From: Staphylococcus saprophyticus subsp. saprophyticus ATCC 15305 = NCTC 7292
GTDB lineage: Bacteria; Bacillota; Bacilli; Staphylococcales; Staphylococcaceae
Assembly (NCBI RefSeq): GCF_000010125.1
Contig: NC_007350.1
Span: 310,001 to 374,000 of the forward strand
Direction of reading: 5' to 3'
DNA: 64,000 bases
Both the position numbers and the translations under genes were made by a program. The notes beneath the pieces are model-generated. The model saw nothing but the letters and a program-made list of their open reading frames with translations, was not told the DNA's origin and did not search any database. This document shows, in pieces, positions 48,668-58,198 of this stretch. Position 1 is the stretch's first letter. Every line of letters starts with the position of its first letter.

Positions 48668-49642
48668 ATGGATTCAAATGAATTGCCAGTACTAGCTTAT
48701 AAAGATGGAGAAAATAGTGTCGCACCAATACCTGCACATGAGCAACAATTACCTACAGTCACTGCCGAGCCTTGGCTAGAAATATCTAAACAAGGATTAC
48801 AGTTAGAAGGATTATGCTTTGATAGACAAGGTAACTTATTACTTTGTGAAGTGTTTGGTGGTACGATTTTTCATGTGAATTTACCAGATAAAAAAGTCAC
48901 TGAACTATTTAAATCGCATAAACAAAACCCAGCAGCCGTCAAAATTCATAAAGATGGCAGACTATTTGTCTGCTATTTAGGGGATTTTGAGAGCACTGGA
49001 GGAATCTTCATGGTAGATGCTGACGGTAATGATGCGCAAGATATCGTTTCAGATATTGGAACTGAATACTGTATTGATGATCCTGTCTTTGATAGTAAAG
49101 GTGGGTTTTATTTTACTGATTTCCGTGGTTATTCTACTAATCTCAAAGGTGGCGTTTATTATGTATCGCCAGATTTTAAATCAATTACACCAGTCATACA
49201 AAATCTTGCAGTTGCTAACGGTGTAGCTTTAAGCACAGATGAAAAAACATTGTGGGTAACAGAAACGAATGCCAATCGTTTACACCGTATCGATTTATTA
49301 GAGGATGGGGTGACAATTGCGCCATTTGGTGCTTCCATTCCATATTATTTTACAGGTCATGAGGGTCCAGACTCGTGCTGTATTGATAGCGATGATAATT
49401 TGTATGTTGCCATGTATGGTCAAGGAAAAGTTCTCGTTTTTAATAAAAAAGGTTCGCCTATTGGTCAGATATTAATGCCAGGGCGCGATCAAGGTCACAT
49501 GTTAAGATCGACACATCCAGCGTTTATACCAGGTACAGACCAACTCATCATTTGTGCAAATGACATCGAAAATGATGGGGGATCATGGATATACACTGTT
49601 AAAGCATTTGCTAAAGGTCATCAAAGTTATCAATTTCATTAA
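48668..49642 (+). CDS. drp35: Lactonase Drp35
   Basis: A 324-residue calcium-dependent lactonase of the SMP-30/gluconolactonase six-bladed beta-propeller family. From memory it matches staphylococcal Drp35 along its length: [54 protein letters not shown] and [20 protein letters not shown]. Metal-binding acidic residues (Glu47 in LQLEGL, Asp138 in [10 protein letters not shown], the late Asp in PDSCC) are present. In S. aureus it is induced by cell-wall-affecting antibiotics and detergents. ATG 48668 follows aaggggtgg. It sits next to mvaA, as in S. aureus. Confidence 0.92.
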   Translation: MDSNELPVLAYKDGENSVAPIPAHEQQLPTVTAEPWLEISKQGLQLEGLCFDRQGNLLLCEVFGGTIFHVNLPDKKVTELFKSHKQNPAAVKIHKDGRLFVCYLGDFESTGGIFMVDADGNDAQDIVSDIGTEYCIDDPVFDSKGGFYFTDFRGYSTNLKGGVYYVSPDFKSITPVIQNLAVANGVALSTDEKTLWVTETNANRLHRIDLLEDGVTIAPFGASIPYYFTGHEGPDSCCIDSDDNLYVAMYGQGKVLVFNKKGSPIGQILMPGRDQGHMLRSTHPAFIPGTDQLIICANDIENDGGSWIYTVKAFAKGHQSYQFH

Positions 49643-49649
49643 TATATAA

Positions 49650-49691
49650 AATAAGCGTCCGAGACATGAATAGATGTCTCGGACGCTTATT
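49650..49691. terminator. Perfect hairpin terminator, gagacat/atgtctc family
   Basis: aataagcgtccgagacat pairs exactly with atgtctcggacgcttatt; it shares its core with 26861-26898. It can terminate drp35. Confidence 0.85.
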
Positions 49692-49872
49692 CTTATTTGG
49701 CAGCAGATGACTGAAAACATTGAGCCACCACTTTTTTAGGTATGCGTTTTGGCTTGAATTAAACAGCAAGACGTCATCTATGGCGTGTTTGTAACAGTTA
49801 TATAAAACGCTGGCTAATCTAGAAAGATTTCTATGGCAATTATGATTTGCATCTATTTAGTCTAAATAGAAA

Positions 49873-50304
49873 CTAATAAATGTAATTGTACTTCGCTGCA
49901 GAGGATTTGCTTAACACTCTTGTTCCATAGGCTAAAGGTCGATTGTAATTATATTCAGAGACTTTAATACTACCATTATTATAAACGGTTTCTACATATG
50001 CTACATGACCGTATGTGCCACTAGTAGATTGCATGACAGCACGTTTTGCTGGTTTTTTTCCTACACGATATCCGGCTTTTTTAGCTTTACTGTACCAGTA
50101 CTTTGCATTACCCCAACCATTTGGTACAGCTTTACCGACACTCGCACGTTTTTTAAATACATACCAAGTACATTGGTTTTTATAGTAATAGTTAACAGCA
50201 GCATTTGTAGTTTGTGATTCATTAATCGCTTGAAAAGTGACTGTCCCTGTCATTAATAGCGTAGTTGCAATAAATACATTTACTAATTTCTTTTTAATAT
50301 TCAT
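49873..50304 (-). CDS. Secreted CHAP-domain cell-wall hydrolase (SsaA-like)
   Basis: A 143-residue secreted amidase/endopeptidase of the staphylococcal SsaA family. The signal peptide spans about residues 1-36 (cleavage near NAA|VNYY). The CHAP domain follows with catalytic Cys45 in NQCTWYVFKKR, His100 in GHVAYVE and the Glu/Asn in VSEYNYN. It lacks the LysM or linker domains of longer SsaA proteins. It presumably trims peptidoglycan cross-links. ATG 50304 follows tggagata. WalKR control is common for this family, but I could not find a convincing WalR box upstream. Confidence 0.9.
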   Translation of the reverse strand: MNIKKKLVNVFIATTLLMTGTVTFQAINESQTTNAAVNYYYKNQCTWYVFKKRASVGKAVPNGWGNAKYWYSKAKKAGYRVGKKPAKRAVMQSTSGTYGHVAYVETVYNNGSIKVSEYNYNRPLAYGTRVLSKSSAAKYNYIY

Positions 50305-50486
50305 AGATATCTCCAGTCATTTTTAAAATTATATTTTTATAATAAGGTTGAGAAGTAAAAAGTACAATAATATAAACAATTATTACAAATAACTTTAACA
50401 AGGAAGAAATATATGCCACACAATTGTAATATGACATCTGAATAAGTGCATATTTAAAAGTCAATATCACAAATCAATATCATTAA

Positions 50487-51833
50487 TTGTCCAACTATCA
50501 TTTATTAATTGGTACAGCAGTGGCTATTTTAGTTACCTTAATACATGGTTATGAATTCAGTGAAGTAGAAGAAATGATGTATAAGGGCATAAGACATGCT
50601 TTACCAGCGATTGTCATCATTATATTAGTTGGTTTAGTAATCGGCTCATGGATTGGTAGTGGTGTGGTTGCGACTATGATTTATTATGGGTTGCAATTGA
50701 TAGATCCAAGATATTTCTTGGTTGTAGTTGTTATTTTGTGCGGTATTGTTGCGTTAGCGATTGGCAGTAGTTGGTCAACGATGGCAACGGTGGGAGTAGC
50801 ATCAATGGGCATTGGAATCAGTATGGGGATTTCAGCTGGTATGGTTGCTGGTGCGGTCATTTGTGGTGCATATTTTGGTGATAAAATGAGCCCGCTTTCT
50901 GATACCACGAACTTGGCTTCTGGCTTAACAGGCGTTGATTTATTTGAGCACATTAAACATATGTTCTATACAACGATTCCAGCTTTAATCATTTCACTGG
51001 TTGCATTCTTTATTATTGGTCACCGTTTTGGGACGAAAAACTTTGATACAAAAAACATTAATGCCATTCTAGACACCATGCAAAATCACTTTTTAATTAC
51101 GCCATGGTTATTATTAATTCCTTTAATCGTCATAGCTCTAGTTGTATTAAAAGTACCGGCGATTCCAGCCATCTGTATGGGGATTGTTCTTGGATTTTTT
51201 GCACAAATCTTTGTACAAGGTGGTACGATTACAGAAGCATTAACCGCGCTACAAACAGGGTATACGATTGATTCAGGTAATAAACTTGTAGATGAATTAT
51301 TCAACCGTGGTGGATTAGAATCTATGTTCTACACAATTTCTTTAACATTAGTAGCGATGACATTTGGTGGCGTATTAGAGTACTCAGGTATGCTAAAGGC
51401 TTTAATCACTCAGATACTTAAAATTGCAAAGTCTACAGGTACATTAATAGCATCGGTCATCGTATCATGTATCGGCACAAATATTACTTGTTCAGAGCAA
51501 TACATATCAATCATCGTACCTTCTCGCATGTATATTAATGCCTTTAAGGAGAAGGAATTGCATCCTAAAAACCTTTCGAGAGCACTGGAAGATGGTGGTA
51601 CATTAAGTTCTGTATTTGTACCTTGGAATACATGCGGCGTATTTATTGCATCTACCTTAGGTGTTTCAGTAATAGAATATGCTCCCTATGCGATATTAAA
51701 TTATACAGTCCCTATCATCTCAATAATATTTGGTTATATTGGATTTAAAATTGTTAAACTTAGCAATCAAGATAATGAAATAACTAATCAACCAAATAAA
51801 TCAACACAAACAAATGATGCGAATAATGCTTAA
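50487..51833 (+). pseudogene. NhaC-type Na+/H+ antiporter lacking its N-terminus
   Basis: A 448-residue frame of the NhaC sodium/proton antiporter family: GIRHALPAIVIIILVGLVIGSWIGSG, LAIGSSWSTMATVGVASMGIG, GAVICGAYFGDKMSPLSDTTNLA and the late NITCSEQYISIIVPSRMY are all diagnostic. Family members begin with 30-40 more residues including a first helix. Here the frame opens with TTG directly after a stop codon, no ribosome site is present, and the 180 bases upstream do not encode the missing helix in any frame. I infer a 5' deletion. A shorter product from an internal ATG cannot be excluded. If intact, it would extrude sodium for pH or salt tolerance. Confidence 0.6.
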
Positions 51834-52063
51834 AACTGAAACGAATTTAATAAATAAAAGAAAATAATTTTATTTTGTACGTGTTATGATAGTTTATGAA
51901 ATGTATTGAATATATGTTCTGTATTCATTTTTTAGTTGAAATGTCTAAAGTGGGATGTAAGCCTAATAGTAAATTTGGTTTCAGTCCTACGATATTATTG
52001 AATTATTGAAATTTCAACGTATACTGAATAATATTAAATAAATATATGCAAAGGAGTGAATAC

Positions 52064-52939
52064 ATGGACATTAAACATATGAAATATTTTGTTGAAGTTG
52101 TTGACCAAAAAGGTATGACGAATGCTTCAAAACATTTATTTATCGCTCAACCGACAATAAGTAAAGCGATTAAAGATTTAGAACAAGAATTAGATATGAC
52201 ATTGTTTGATCGCAGTAAGCGACAACTTGTCTTAACCGATGCGGGTTCGATTTTTTATAAAAAATGTAAGGAAATCTTAACGTTATATAATGATGTGCCG
52301 AAAGAAATCAATAGCCTTTTAGGATTGGAAACCGGGCATATCAGTATAGGATTGTCTGCTGTGATGAACATGAACCAATTTATTAATATTTTAGGTGAAT
52401 TTCATCAAAAATATCCTAATGTTACCTATAGTCTTGTCGAAAATGGCGGGAAAATGATAGAAACACAATTAATTAATGATGAAATCGATATAGGCATCAC
52501 AACATTACCGGTTGATCAGTCCATTTTTCATTCTGTGACGTTATATCAAGAAGATTTAAAATTAGTATTAAATAAAGAACATCATTTAGCGAATGAAACG
52601 CATGTTGATATGAGTATGTTAAAAGATGAAGACTTCATTTTATTTAATGAAGATTTTTATTTGAACGACAAAATTATTGAAGCGGCGAAAAATGCCGGCT
52701 TTATTCCTAATACGATTTCTAAAATTTCACAGTGGAATTTTATCGAAAACTTATTGAACGCCCATTTAGGAGTCAGCATATTACCCGAAAATATTGTACA
52801 TTTATTAGATAGTAGTTTTAGTAACAAAACATTAGAAGATCCAGGTATGCGTTGGGAATTAGGTGTGATTTGGAAAAAAGATAAGTACCTAAGTCATGCA
52901 ACGAAACAGTGGATTGATTTTATGAAAGAAAGATTATAA
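52064..52939 (+). CDS. cidR: LysR family regulator CidR
   Basis: A 291-residue LysR-type activator. The winged helix-turn-helix is in residues 1-60 (MKYFVEVVDQKGMTNASKHL, FIAQPTISKAIKDLEQEL) and the effector domain in 90-290. It lies just upstream of cidA-cidB-cidC, as in S. aureus, where CidR activates cid transcription during overflow metabolism when acetate and glucose are present. ATG 52064 follows aaaggagt; the frame upstream to 52046 is unsupported. A terminator separates it from cidA. Confidence 0.93.
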   Translation: MDIKHMKYFVEVVDQKGMTNASKHLFIAQPTISKAIKDLEQELDMTLFDRSKRQLVLTDAGSIFYKKCKEILTLYNDVPKEINSLLGLETGHISIGLSAVMNMNQFINILGEFHQKYPNVTYSLVENGGKMIETQLINDEIDIGITTLPVDQSIFHSVTLYQEDLKLVLNKEHHLANETHVDMSMLKDEDFILFNEDFYLNDKIIEAAKNAGFIPNTISKISQWNFIENLLNAHLGVSILPENIVHLLDSSFSNKTLEDPGMRWELGVIWKKDKYLSHATKQWIDFMKERL

Positions 52940-52962
52940 AGATAAACATATATACACTTAAT

Positions 52963-53011
52963 AAAAGCCGAGAAGAAATCTTACATTAAATAAGATTTCT
53001 TTTCGGTTTTT
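52963..53011 (+). terminator. cidR terminator
   Basis: aaaagccgagaagaaatctta and taagatttcttttcggttttt form a long stem with a T tail. Confidence 0.85.
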
Positions 53012-53058
53012 ATGCGTAATTCATTAGAATAAGAGGATTTATTATCTGAAATGATTAA

Positions 53059-53072
53059 TCAAACCGCTTTCA
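53059..53072. promoter_or_regulatory. cre-like site upstream of cidA
   Basis: The minus-strand reading TGAAAGCGGTTTGA matches the cre consensus at 13 of 14 positions, about 120 bases before cidA. It suggests CcpA input to the cid operon in addition to CidR. Confidence 0.55.
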
Positions 53073-53192
53073 TTCATAATCATAATAGGTCATATAAAAA
53101 TTCAATATTTTTATTATAAGAATAATCATTCTATACTAGTAATTGTAATCAGGAAAGCAAGTAGAAAAAAATGCAATTAAGGAATGATGCTA

Positions 53193-53579
53193 TTGCAACA
53201 ATTTAAAAAGATAATAACAGTGTTGATTCAAGTATTAGTGATTATGGGGATTACTTATTTAGGTAATGTAATTCAACGTTATATGCATATACCCATTGCA
53301 GGCAGTATCGTAGGATTATTATTATTTTTCTTATTATTACAATTTAAAGTAATTCCAGCAAAATGGGTAAATGAAGGGTCAAATTTTTTCCTAACGACAA
53401 TGGTATTTTTCTTTGTACCTTCAGTAGTAGGAATCATGGATGTTGTACCAATGATTAATTTGAATTTCATTTTATTCTTCTCAATGATTCTTCTTGGTAC
53501 ATGTTGCGTAGCTTTAATTTCAGGCTTTATAGCTGAAAAAATGGTTAAAAATAAACAAGACGGGAATGGAGTTAATTAG
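53193..53579 (+). CDS. cidA: Holin-like protein CidA
   Basis: A protein of about 128 residues with four membrane helices of the CidA/LrgA holin-like family, which modulates murein hydrolase activity and cell death. Family marks are [33 protein letters not shown] and [16 protein letters not shown]. The start is chosen as TTG 53193 (aagga 9 bases upstream), which gives the same short N-terminus as S. aureus CidA; ATG 53184 and 53187 abut the ribosome site. cidB starts at the base after its stop codon. Confidence 0.9.
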   Translation: MQQFKKIITVLIQVLVIMGITYLGNVIQRYMHIPIAGSIVGLLLFFLLLQFKVIPAKWVNEGSNFFLTTMVFFFVPSVVGIMDVVPMINLNFILFFSMILLGTCCVALISGFIAEKMVKNKQDGNGVN

Positions 53580-54266
53580 ATGTTGATTTTAGAAGCGATA
53601 ATAATGATTATTTTAACAATAGCAATGTATATTGGCGCGAAAAAGCTACAACAAAAATTTCAAACTCCATTTTTGAATCCTGCACTTATAGCATCTATTG
53701 GTATTATTATTGTTCTATTATTATTTAGAGTAGATTACAAGACTTACATGCTCGGTGGAAAATGGATTAATTATTTATTGAATTGTACGGTGGTTTGTTT
53801 AGCTTTCCCACTTTATCAAAACCGTCATAAAATTTTAAAGTATGCGCGTGTTATTTTTAGTAGTGTATTGATGGCGGTCATGTTAAATTTTGTATTTGTA
53901 TTTAGTATATTAAAATTATTTGGCTATTCTAAAGAAACTATTGTAACGATGTTACCAAGATCAATAACGGCTGCAGTAGGTATTGAAGTGTCACATCAAC
54001 TAGGTGGCATTGATACAATTACGGTTATGTTTATTATAACGACAGGTTTGATTGGTAGCATTTTAGGCGCTTATTTATTAAGATTAGGAAGATTTAGATC
54101 TTCAATTGCTAAAGGAATGACTTATGGTAACGCATCACATGCCTTTGGTACTGCTCAAGCACTTGATATTGATTCAGAAACTGGTGCTTATAGTTCAATT
54201 GGTATGATTTTAACAGCAGTTCTAAGTTCAATTGTTTTACCTATACTCATACTATTTTTATACTAA
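53580..54266 (+). CDS. cidB: CidB (LrgB family) membrane protein
   Basis: A 228-residue membrane protein of the LrgB/CidB family, about seven helices, working with CidA in the control of autolysis and, in recent views, in overflow-metabolite movement. The family signatures [15 protein letters not shown] (about 137-151), [14 protein letters not shown] (about 193-206) and the early [15 protein letters not shown] are present. ATG 53580 directly follows the cidA stop with ggaatgga just inside cidA. cidC lies 211 bases downstream, so it may have an additional promoter in the gap. Confidence 0.94.
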   Translation: MLILEAIIMIILTIAMYIGAKKLQQKFQTPFLNPALIASIGIIIVLLLFRVDYKTYMLGGKWINYLLNCTVVCLAFPLYQNRHKILKYARVIFSSVLMAVMLNFVFVFSILKLFGYSKETIVTMLPRSITAAVGIEVSHQLGGIDTITVMFIITTGLIGSILGAYLLRLGRFRSSIAKGMTYGNASHAFGTAQALDIDSETGAYSSIGMILTAVLSSIVLPILILFLY

Positions 54267-54477
54267 ATAGGTATGCGTTATAATCAATTTGTACATTTAA
54301 GTAATGATTTGGTATCAGTGAGCTGGAGTTAAATGAAATTAATGTAAATATTTTAAAGAACTACTCCTTTATTTAAAAAAGATATTAGAAAATCAGCTTA
54401 CTGTTCCACATCTATCTTAAAATTAGCTTTAAAAATTCGAGTGAAGTCGATTTAAAAAATGAAGGGAGTTTTTAATA

Positions 54478-56220
54478 ATGGGCAAGATTAAAGCAAATGA
54501 AGCATTAGTAAAAGCATTACAAGCATGGGATATTGATCATATTTATGGTATTCCAGGTGACTCAATAGATGCAGTAGTTGATAGTTTAAGAACGGAAAGA
54601 GATAATATTGAGTTTGTACATGTGCGTCATGAAGAAGTCGGAAGTTTAGCTGCTGCAAGTTACACTAAACTAACAGGTAAAATTGGTGTCGCATTAAGTA
54701 TTGGTGGTCCAGGTGTTGTACATTTACTTAATGGTATGTATGACGCCAAAATGGATAACGTACCGCAACTTATTTTAGCAGGACAAACAGATAGTACTGC
54801 TTTAGGTACAAAAGCTTTCCAAGAAACTGATATTAGTAACATGGTTGATGATGTTGCTGTATATAAACATCAAATTTCTGAAAATGATAAAGACGTATTT
54901 GGTATCGTGAATGAAGCGATTCGCACAGCTTATGAGAAAAAAGGTGTTGCGGTGTTAATTCTTCCAAACAACTTATTAAATAATAAAGTTAAAGATACTA
55001 CAAGCAAAGGTGTAGATACTGCACCTCCAGCAAGAGTTGCGCCAAAACCTCGTAGTGTTAAAAAAGCAACTAAATTAATAAATAAAAGTAAACGTCCAGT
55101 GATGTTACTTGGTACAGGTGCGAAACACGCTAAAGATGAAGTACGTGAATTTATCGAAGCATTTAAAATCCCAACAATTGTTACGTTACCTGCGAAAGGG
55201 ATTCTTGCAGATGACCACCCTTATAACTTAGGTAATTTAGGTAAGATTGGTACGAAAGTATCTTATCAAACAATTCAAGATGCAGACTTATTGATTATGG
55301 TAGGTACGAACTACCCTTATGTAGATTATTTACCTAAGAAAAATATTAAAGCAATTCAAGTCGATACAAATCTTGAAAATATTGGACACCGTTTCGATGT
55401 AAATGCTGGTATCATTGGTGATAGTAAATTAGCGTTACAACAACTAACTGATTCAGCAAAACACGTTAAAAATCGTGATTTCTTAAATAAAACACTTGAA
55501 AGAAAAGCGACTTGGGATTCATGGATGGCAAAAGATATGGCAGACAGCAGTTCGCCTATCCGCCCAGAACGTCTCATGGATGCTATCAATCAAGTTAGAA
55601 CAGATGATGCCATCTTCTCTATTGATGTTGGTACTTCAACTGTTTGGTCTACGCGTTATTTAAACTTAACTGTAAATAACAAATTTATCGTTTCAAGTTG
55701 GTTAGGTACAATGGGTTGTGCATTACCTGGTGCTATTGCAGCAAAACGCGCTTACCCAAATCGCCAAGTTGTCGGTATTGCTGGTGACGGTGCTTTCGAA
55801 ATGGTTATGCAAGATTTTGCAACTGCCGTTCAATATGATTTACCAATGACAATTTTTGTATTAAATAACCAAGAATTATCATTCATTAAATATGAACAAC
55901 AAGCAGCGGGCGAATTAGAATATGCAATTAATTTCACAGATATGGATTTAGCAAAATTTGCTGAAAGCTGTGGCGGTGTTGGTTATACATTGAAAGATCC
56001 AAATAGAATTGACGAAGTAGTGGAAGAAGCAATGTCTCAAGATAAACCAACAATTGTAAATGTTTATGTTGATCCAAATGCTGCACCATTACCTGGTAAA
56101 ATTGTTAAAGATGAAGCAATTAATTATGGTAAATGGGCATACAGATCTATTACAGAAGATAAAAAACTAGATTTAGATGAAATCCCTCCAATGTCAACTG
56201 CCGTTAAACGTTTCTTCTAA
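54478..56220 (+). CDS. cidC: Pyruvate oxidase CidC (pyruvate:quinone oxidoreductase)
   Basis: A 580-residue thiamine-diphosphate and FAD enzyme that turns pyruvate into acetate and CO2, passing electrons to menaquinone at the membrane. The N-terminal Pyr domain carries the catalytic Glu in VRHEEVGSLAAASYTKLTG; the middle domain binds FAD; the C-terminal PP domain has GDGAFEMVMQDFATAV and LNNQELSFIKYEQ. The 211 bases before it show no obvious terminator, so part of its transcription may come from cidA. It generates acetate during aerobic overflow, which in turn influences autolysis. A terminator follows at 56327. Confidence 0.95.
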   Translation: MGKIKANEALVKALQAWDIDHIYGIPGDSIDAVVDSLRTERDNIEFVHVRHEEVGSLAAASYTKLTGKIGVALSIGGPGVVHLLNGMYDAKMDNVPQLILAGQTDSTALGTKAFQETDISNMVDDVAVYKHQISENDKDVFGIVNEAIRTAYEKKGVAVLILPNNLLNNKVKDTTSKGVDTAPPARVAPKPRSVKKATKLINKSKRPVMLLGTGAKHAKDEVREFIEAFKIPTIVTLPAKGILADDHPYNLGNLGKIGTKVSYQTIQDADLLIMVGTNYPYVDYLPKKNIKAIQVDTNLENIGHRFDVNAGIIGDSKLALQQLTDSAKHVKNRDFLNKTLERKATWDSWMAKDMADSSSPIRPERLMDAINQVRTDDAIFSIDVGTSTVWSTRYLNLTVNNKFIVSSWLGTMGCALPGAIAAKRAYPNRQVVGIAGDGAFEMVMQDFATAVQYDLPMTIFVLNNQELSFIKYEQQAAGELEYAINFTDMDLAKFAESCGGVGYTLKDPNRIDEVVEEAMSQDKPTIVNVYVDPNAAPLPGKIVKDEAINYGKWAYRSITEDKKLDLDEIPPMSTAVKRFF

Positions 56221-56553
56221 TAGTTAAAACGGAACGTAGCAACGTGTTTATTTGACTAAAATAATATTTAAAAATGGATAACTAGGTTGCTATAATTTAA
56301 TAATTTAGTTATTGATTTTCTATTAGAATAGCAGGCCAAGATGTTTAATAATATCTCGGCCTGCTATTTGTATTTTGTTTTCGTTTTTTGTCGCTTTAGT
56401 ATTGATTAAAATTAGGACTATGGGATAATAGAGTAAGCGCAATATTCTGATAATTATATATGTAAATGGCATAATATAAAAATAAGACTTATACAAATTT
56501 TAAATAAATGAACATTTTAAAGCGTACTTATAGTTGGGAGAGGAAGTTAAAAT
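56221..56553. other. Gap between cidC and the YfcC-type gene
   Basis: Contains one terminator (56327-56369) and then AT-rich sequence leading to the ribosome site gagagga of the next gene. No small gene is seen. Confidence 0.6.
56327..56369. terminator. cidC terminator
   Basis: aatagcaggccaagat and atctcggcctgctatt pair almost perfectly; T-rich after the stem. Confidence 0.8.
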
Positions 56554-57948
56554 ATGGGGAAACATAGCTTTAGGCATTTACGTATAAAAACACCACATAC
56601 ATATGCACTGTTACTCATGATCATCATTATTTCTAGCATATTAACATATTTAATTCCTGCTGGAGAATATGCCAGGGAGAAAAAAGATGGGCAGACGCTT
56701 GTCGTTCCTGGTTCGTATGAACAAGTACAACAGCACGGTGTTTCATTTTTCGATATTTTTCGTGCAATTCCAGAAGGATTGATGAGTGGTGGCGAAATTG
56801 TATTTTATATCTTTCTTGTAGGTGGCGCGTTTGGCATTGTACATAAAACGGGTGCATTTGAAAATGGAGTAAATAAAGCAATGCAATCATTAGGAAAATA
56901 TAAAGTGCTGATGATTCCATTGACGATGACGATTTTTTCAATCTTAGGTTTTTCAATTGGTTTAGCAGAAGAAACAATTATTTTTGTACCTATTGGGATC
57001 ATCATTGCACGTACTTTAGGTTATGATGCGCTTACTGGTGCTGCTATGGTTATATTAGGCGCAGCGAGTGGTTTTATGGGTGGTATGTTAAATCCGTTTA
57101 CTGTAGGTGTTGCTCAAACAGTAGCAGAATTACCGATGTTTTCAGGATGGGGTCTACGTTCCATCATCTATATTTTCATTTTAATTGCCGCTATCACTAC
57201 AGTGATGTTATATGCGCGTAAAGTTAAGCATGATAAAACAAAAAGTTATGTTTATGAATTAGAACAATCTGAAGGACATACGGTTACGTCCATGCATATA
57301 GCTCGTTTTACCAAAAGACAAGCAAGTGGTTTAGGCTTAATCGTTCTAGCAATTATCTTAAATGTATACGGTATTTTTTCATATGGTTGGTCATTCAATG
57401 AAATGAGTGCGAATTTTATATTGGCAGGTTTACTTGCTGGATTTATTGGTGGACTTGGTTTAAATGGTACATTTGATGCAATGATTGATGGCATGAAAGA
57501 TATTTTGTTTGGGGCAATGATTGTAGGATTTGCTAAGGGGATTATTGTTATTTTGGAAAACGGACAAGTCATAGACAGTATTGTCTATGGTATGACGACA
57601 TTATTAAATGGTGTTCCATCAGCATTAGTCATCATCGCAATGTTCATTTTACAATTCATGTTAAATTTCTTTATTCCATCTGGATCGGGACAAGCGTTGA
57701 CGACCATGCCGCTTATGGTACCGATATCGGATTTATTAGATATTAATCGTCAAATCACTGTATTAGCATTTCAATATGGTGATGCAATAAGTAATGTATT
57801 ATTTCCTACGTCGGCTATTTTAATGGGCGCTTTAGCAGTCGGTAAAATCACGTATACACAATGGTTGAAGTTTGCTTGGAAGATTATTTTAACTTGGGTA
57901 CTTATCTGTTGTATTGGTATGTCGATTGCATTAATTGTAGGTTACTAA
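56554..57948 (+). CDS. YfcC family (DcuC superfamily) carrier
   Basis: A 464-residue membrane protein with about 12 helices of the YfcC/DcuC family, seen near arginine-deiminase loci in some bacteria and annotated variously as a C4-dicarboxylate or basic amino-acid carrier. Family segments are YLIPAGEYAREKKDGQTLVVPGSY (residues about 30-53), LVGGAFGIVHKTGAFENG, GFSIGLAEETIIFVPI, GGMLNPFTVGVAQ and FFIPSGSGQALTTMPLM. ATG 56554 follows gagagga. No arc genes are adjacent here; it is between cidC and ptsG. The substrate is not determined. Confidence 0.85.
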   Translation: MGKHSFRHLRIKTPHTYALLLMIIIISSILTYLIPAGEYAREKKDGQTLVVPGSYEQVQQHGVSFFDIFRAIPEGLMSGGEIVFYIFLVGGAFGIVHKTGAFENGVNKAMQSLGKYKVLMIPLTMTIFSILGFSIGLAEETIIFVPIGIIIARTLGYDALTGAAMVILGAASGFMGGMLNPFTVGVAQTVAELPMFSGWGLRSIIYIFILIAAITTVMLYARKVKHDKTKSYVYELEQSEGHTVTSMHIARFTKRQASGLGLIVLAIILNVYGIFSYGWSFNEMSANFILAGLLAGFIGGLGLNGTFDAMIDGMKDILFGAMIVGFAKGIIVILENGQVIDSIVYGMTTLLNGVPSALVIIAMFILQFMLNFFIPSGSGQALTTMPLMVPISDLLDINRQITVLAFQYGDAISNVLFPTSAILMGALAVGKITYTQWLKFAWKIILTWVLICCIGMSIALIVGY

Positions 57949-58003
57949 TCACAAGGGTATTTAGATTGAGATCAAAAAAATAAAATAAATTTGCAATTAG
58001 TTA

Positions 58004-58032
58004 TTGTATCTTTAATGAAAGCGTTATATAAT
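58004..58032 (+). promoter_or_regulatory. ptsG promoter with cre-like element
   Basis: TTGTAT (58004-58009) and TATAAT (58027-58032) are 17 bases apart. The spacer end and the -10 overlap TGAAAGCGTTATAT, 12 of 14 cre matches. Confidence 0.7.
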
Positions 58033-58053
58033 ATAAAAAAATAATCGTCAAAT

Positions 58054-58129
58054 TGCGTGTTACTGGTTAGGCAGGCATGAGCAAACATAATGACTATCTG
58101 AGATAGTCTGTTTGTTCATGTCTTTTTTT
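58054..58129 (+). promoter_or_regulatory. GlcT-type ribonucleic antiterminator (RAT) and overlapping terminator in the ptsG leader
   Basis: The leader contains tgcgtgttactggttaggca followed by ggcatgagc, which resembles the RAT element of Bacillus subtilis ptsG recognised by the antiterminator GlcT. Its 3' part overlaps a long terminator stem, catgagcaaacat-aatgactat pairing with agatagtct-gtttgttcatg and a seven-T tail (58114-58129). In this family glucose frees GlcT to bind RAT and let transcription into ptsG proceed. Confidence 0.8.
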
Positions 58130-58184
58130 GTGCGCTTTTTGGTGGTTTTGATAAAATTTTAAATTTTTGAAGGGATGTTTTTAT

Positions 58185-58198
58185 ATGTCTTCAATTGT
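58185..58198 (+). pseudogene. ptsG: 5' fragment of ptsG (start codon and first codons)
   Basis: gaaggg ribosome site followed by ATG 58185 and codons for M-S-S-I, then sequence breaks at the IS30-family end. The matching continuation ([11 protein letters not shown] in frame) is found just beyond the right end of the element at about 59287. Confidence 0.75.

Noticed and set aside
50305..50420. WalR box upstream of the CHAP hydrolase gene
   Set aside because: TGTTAA and TGTAAT halves occur but with a 7-base spacer instead of 5, so no supportable site.
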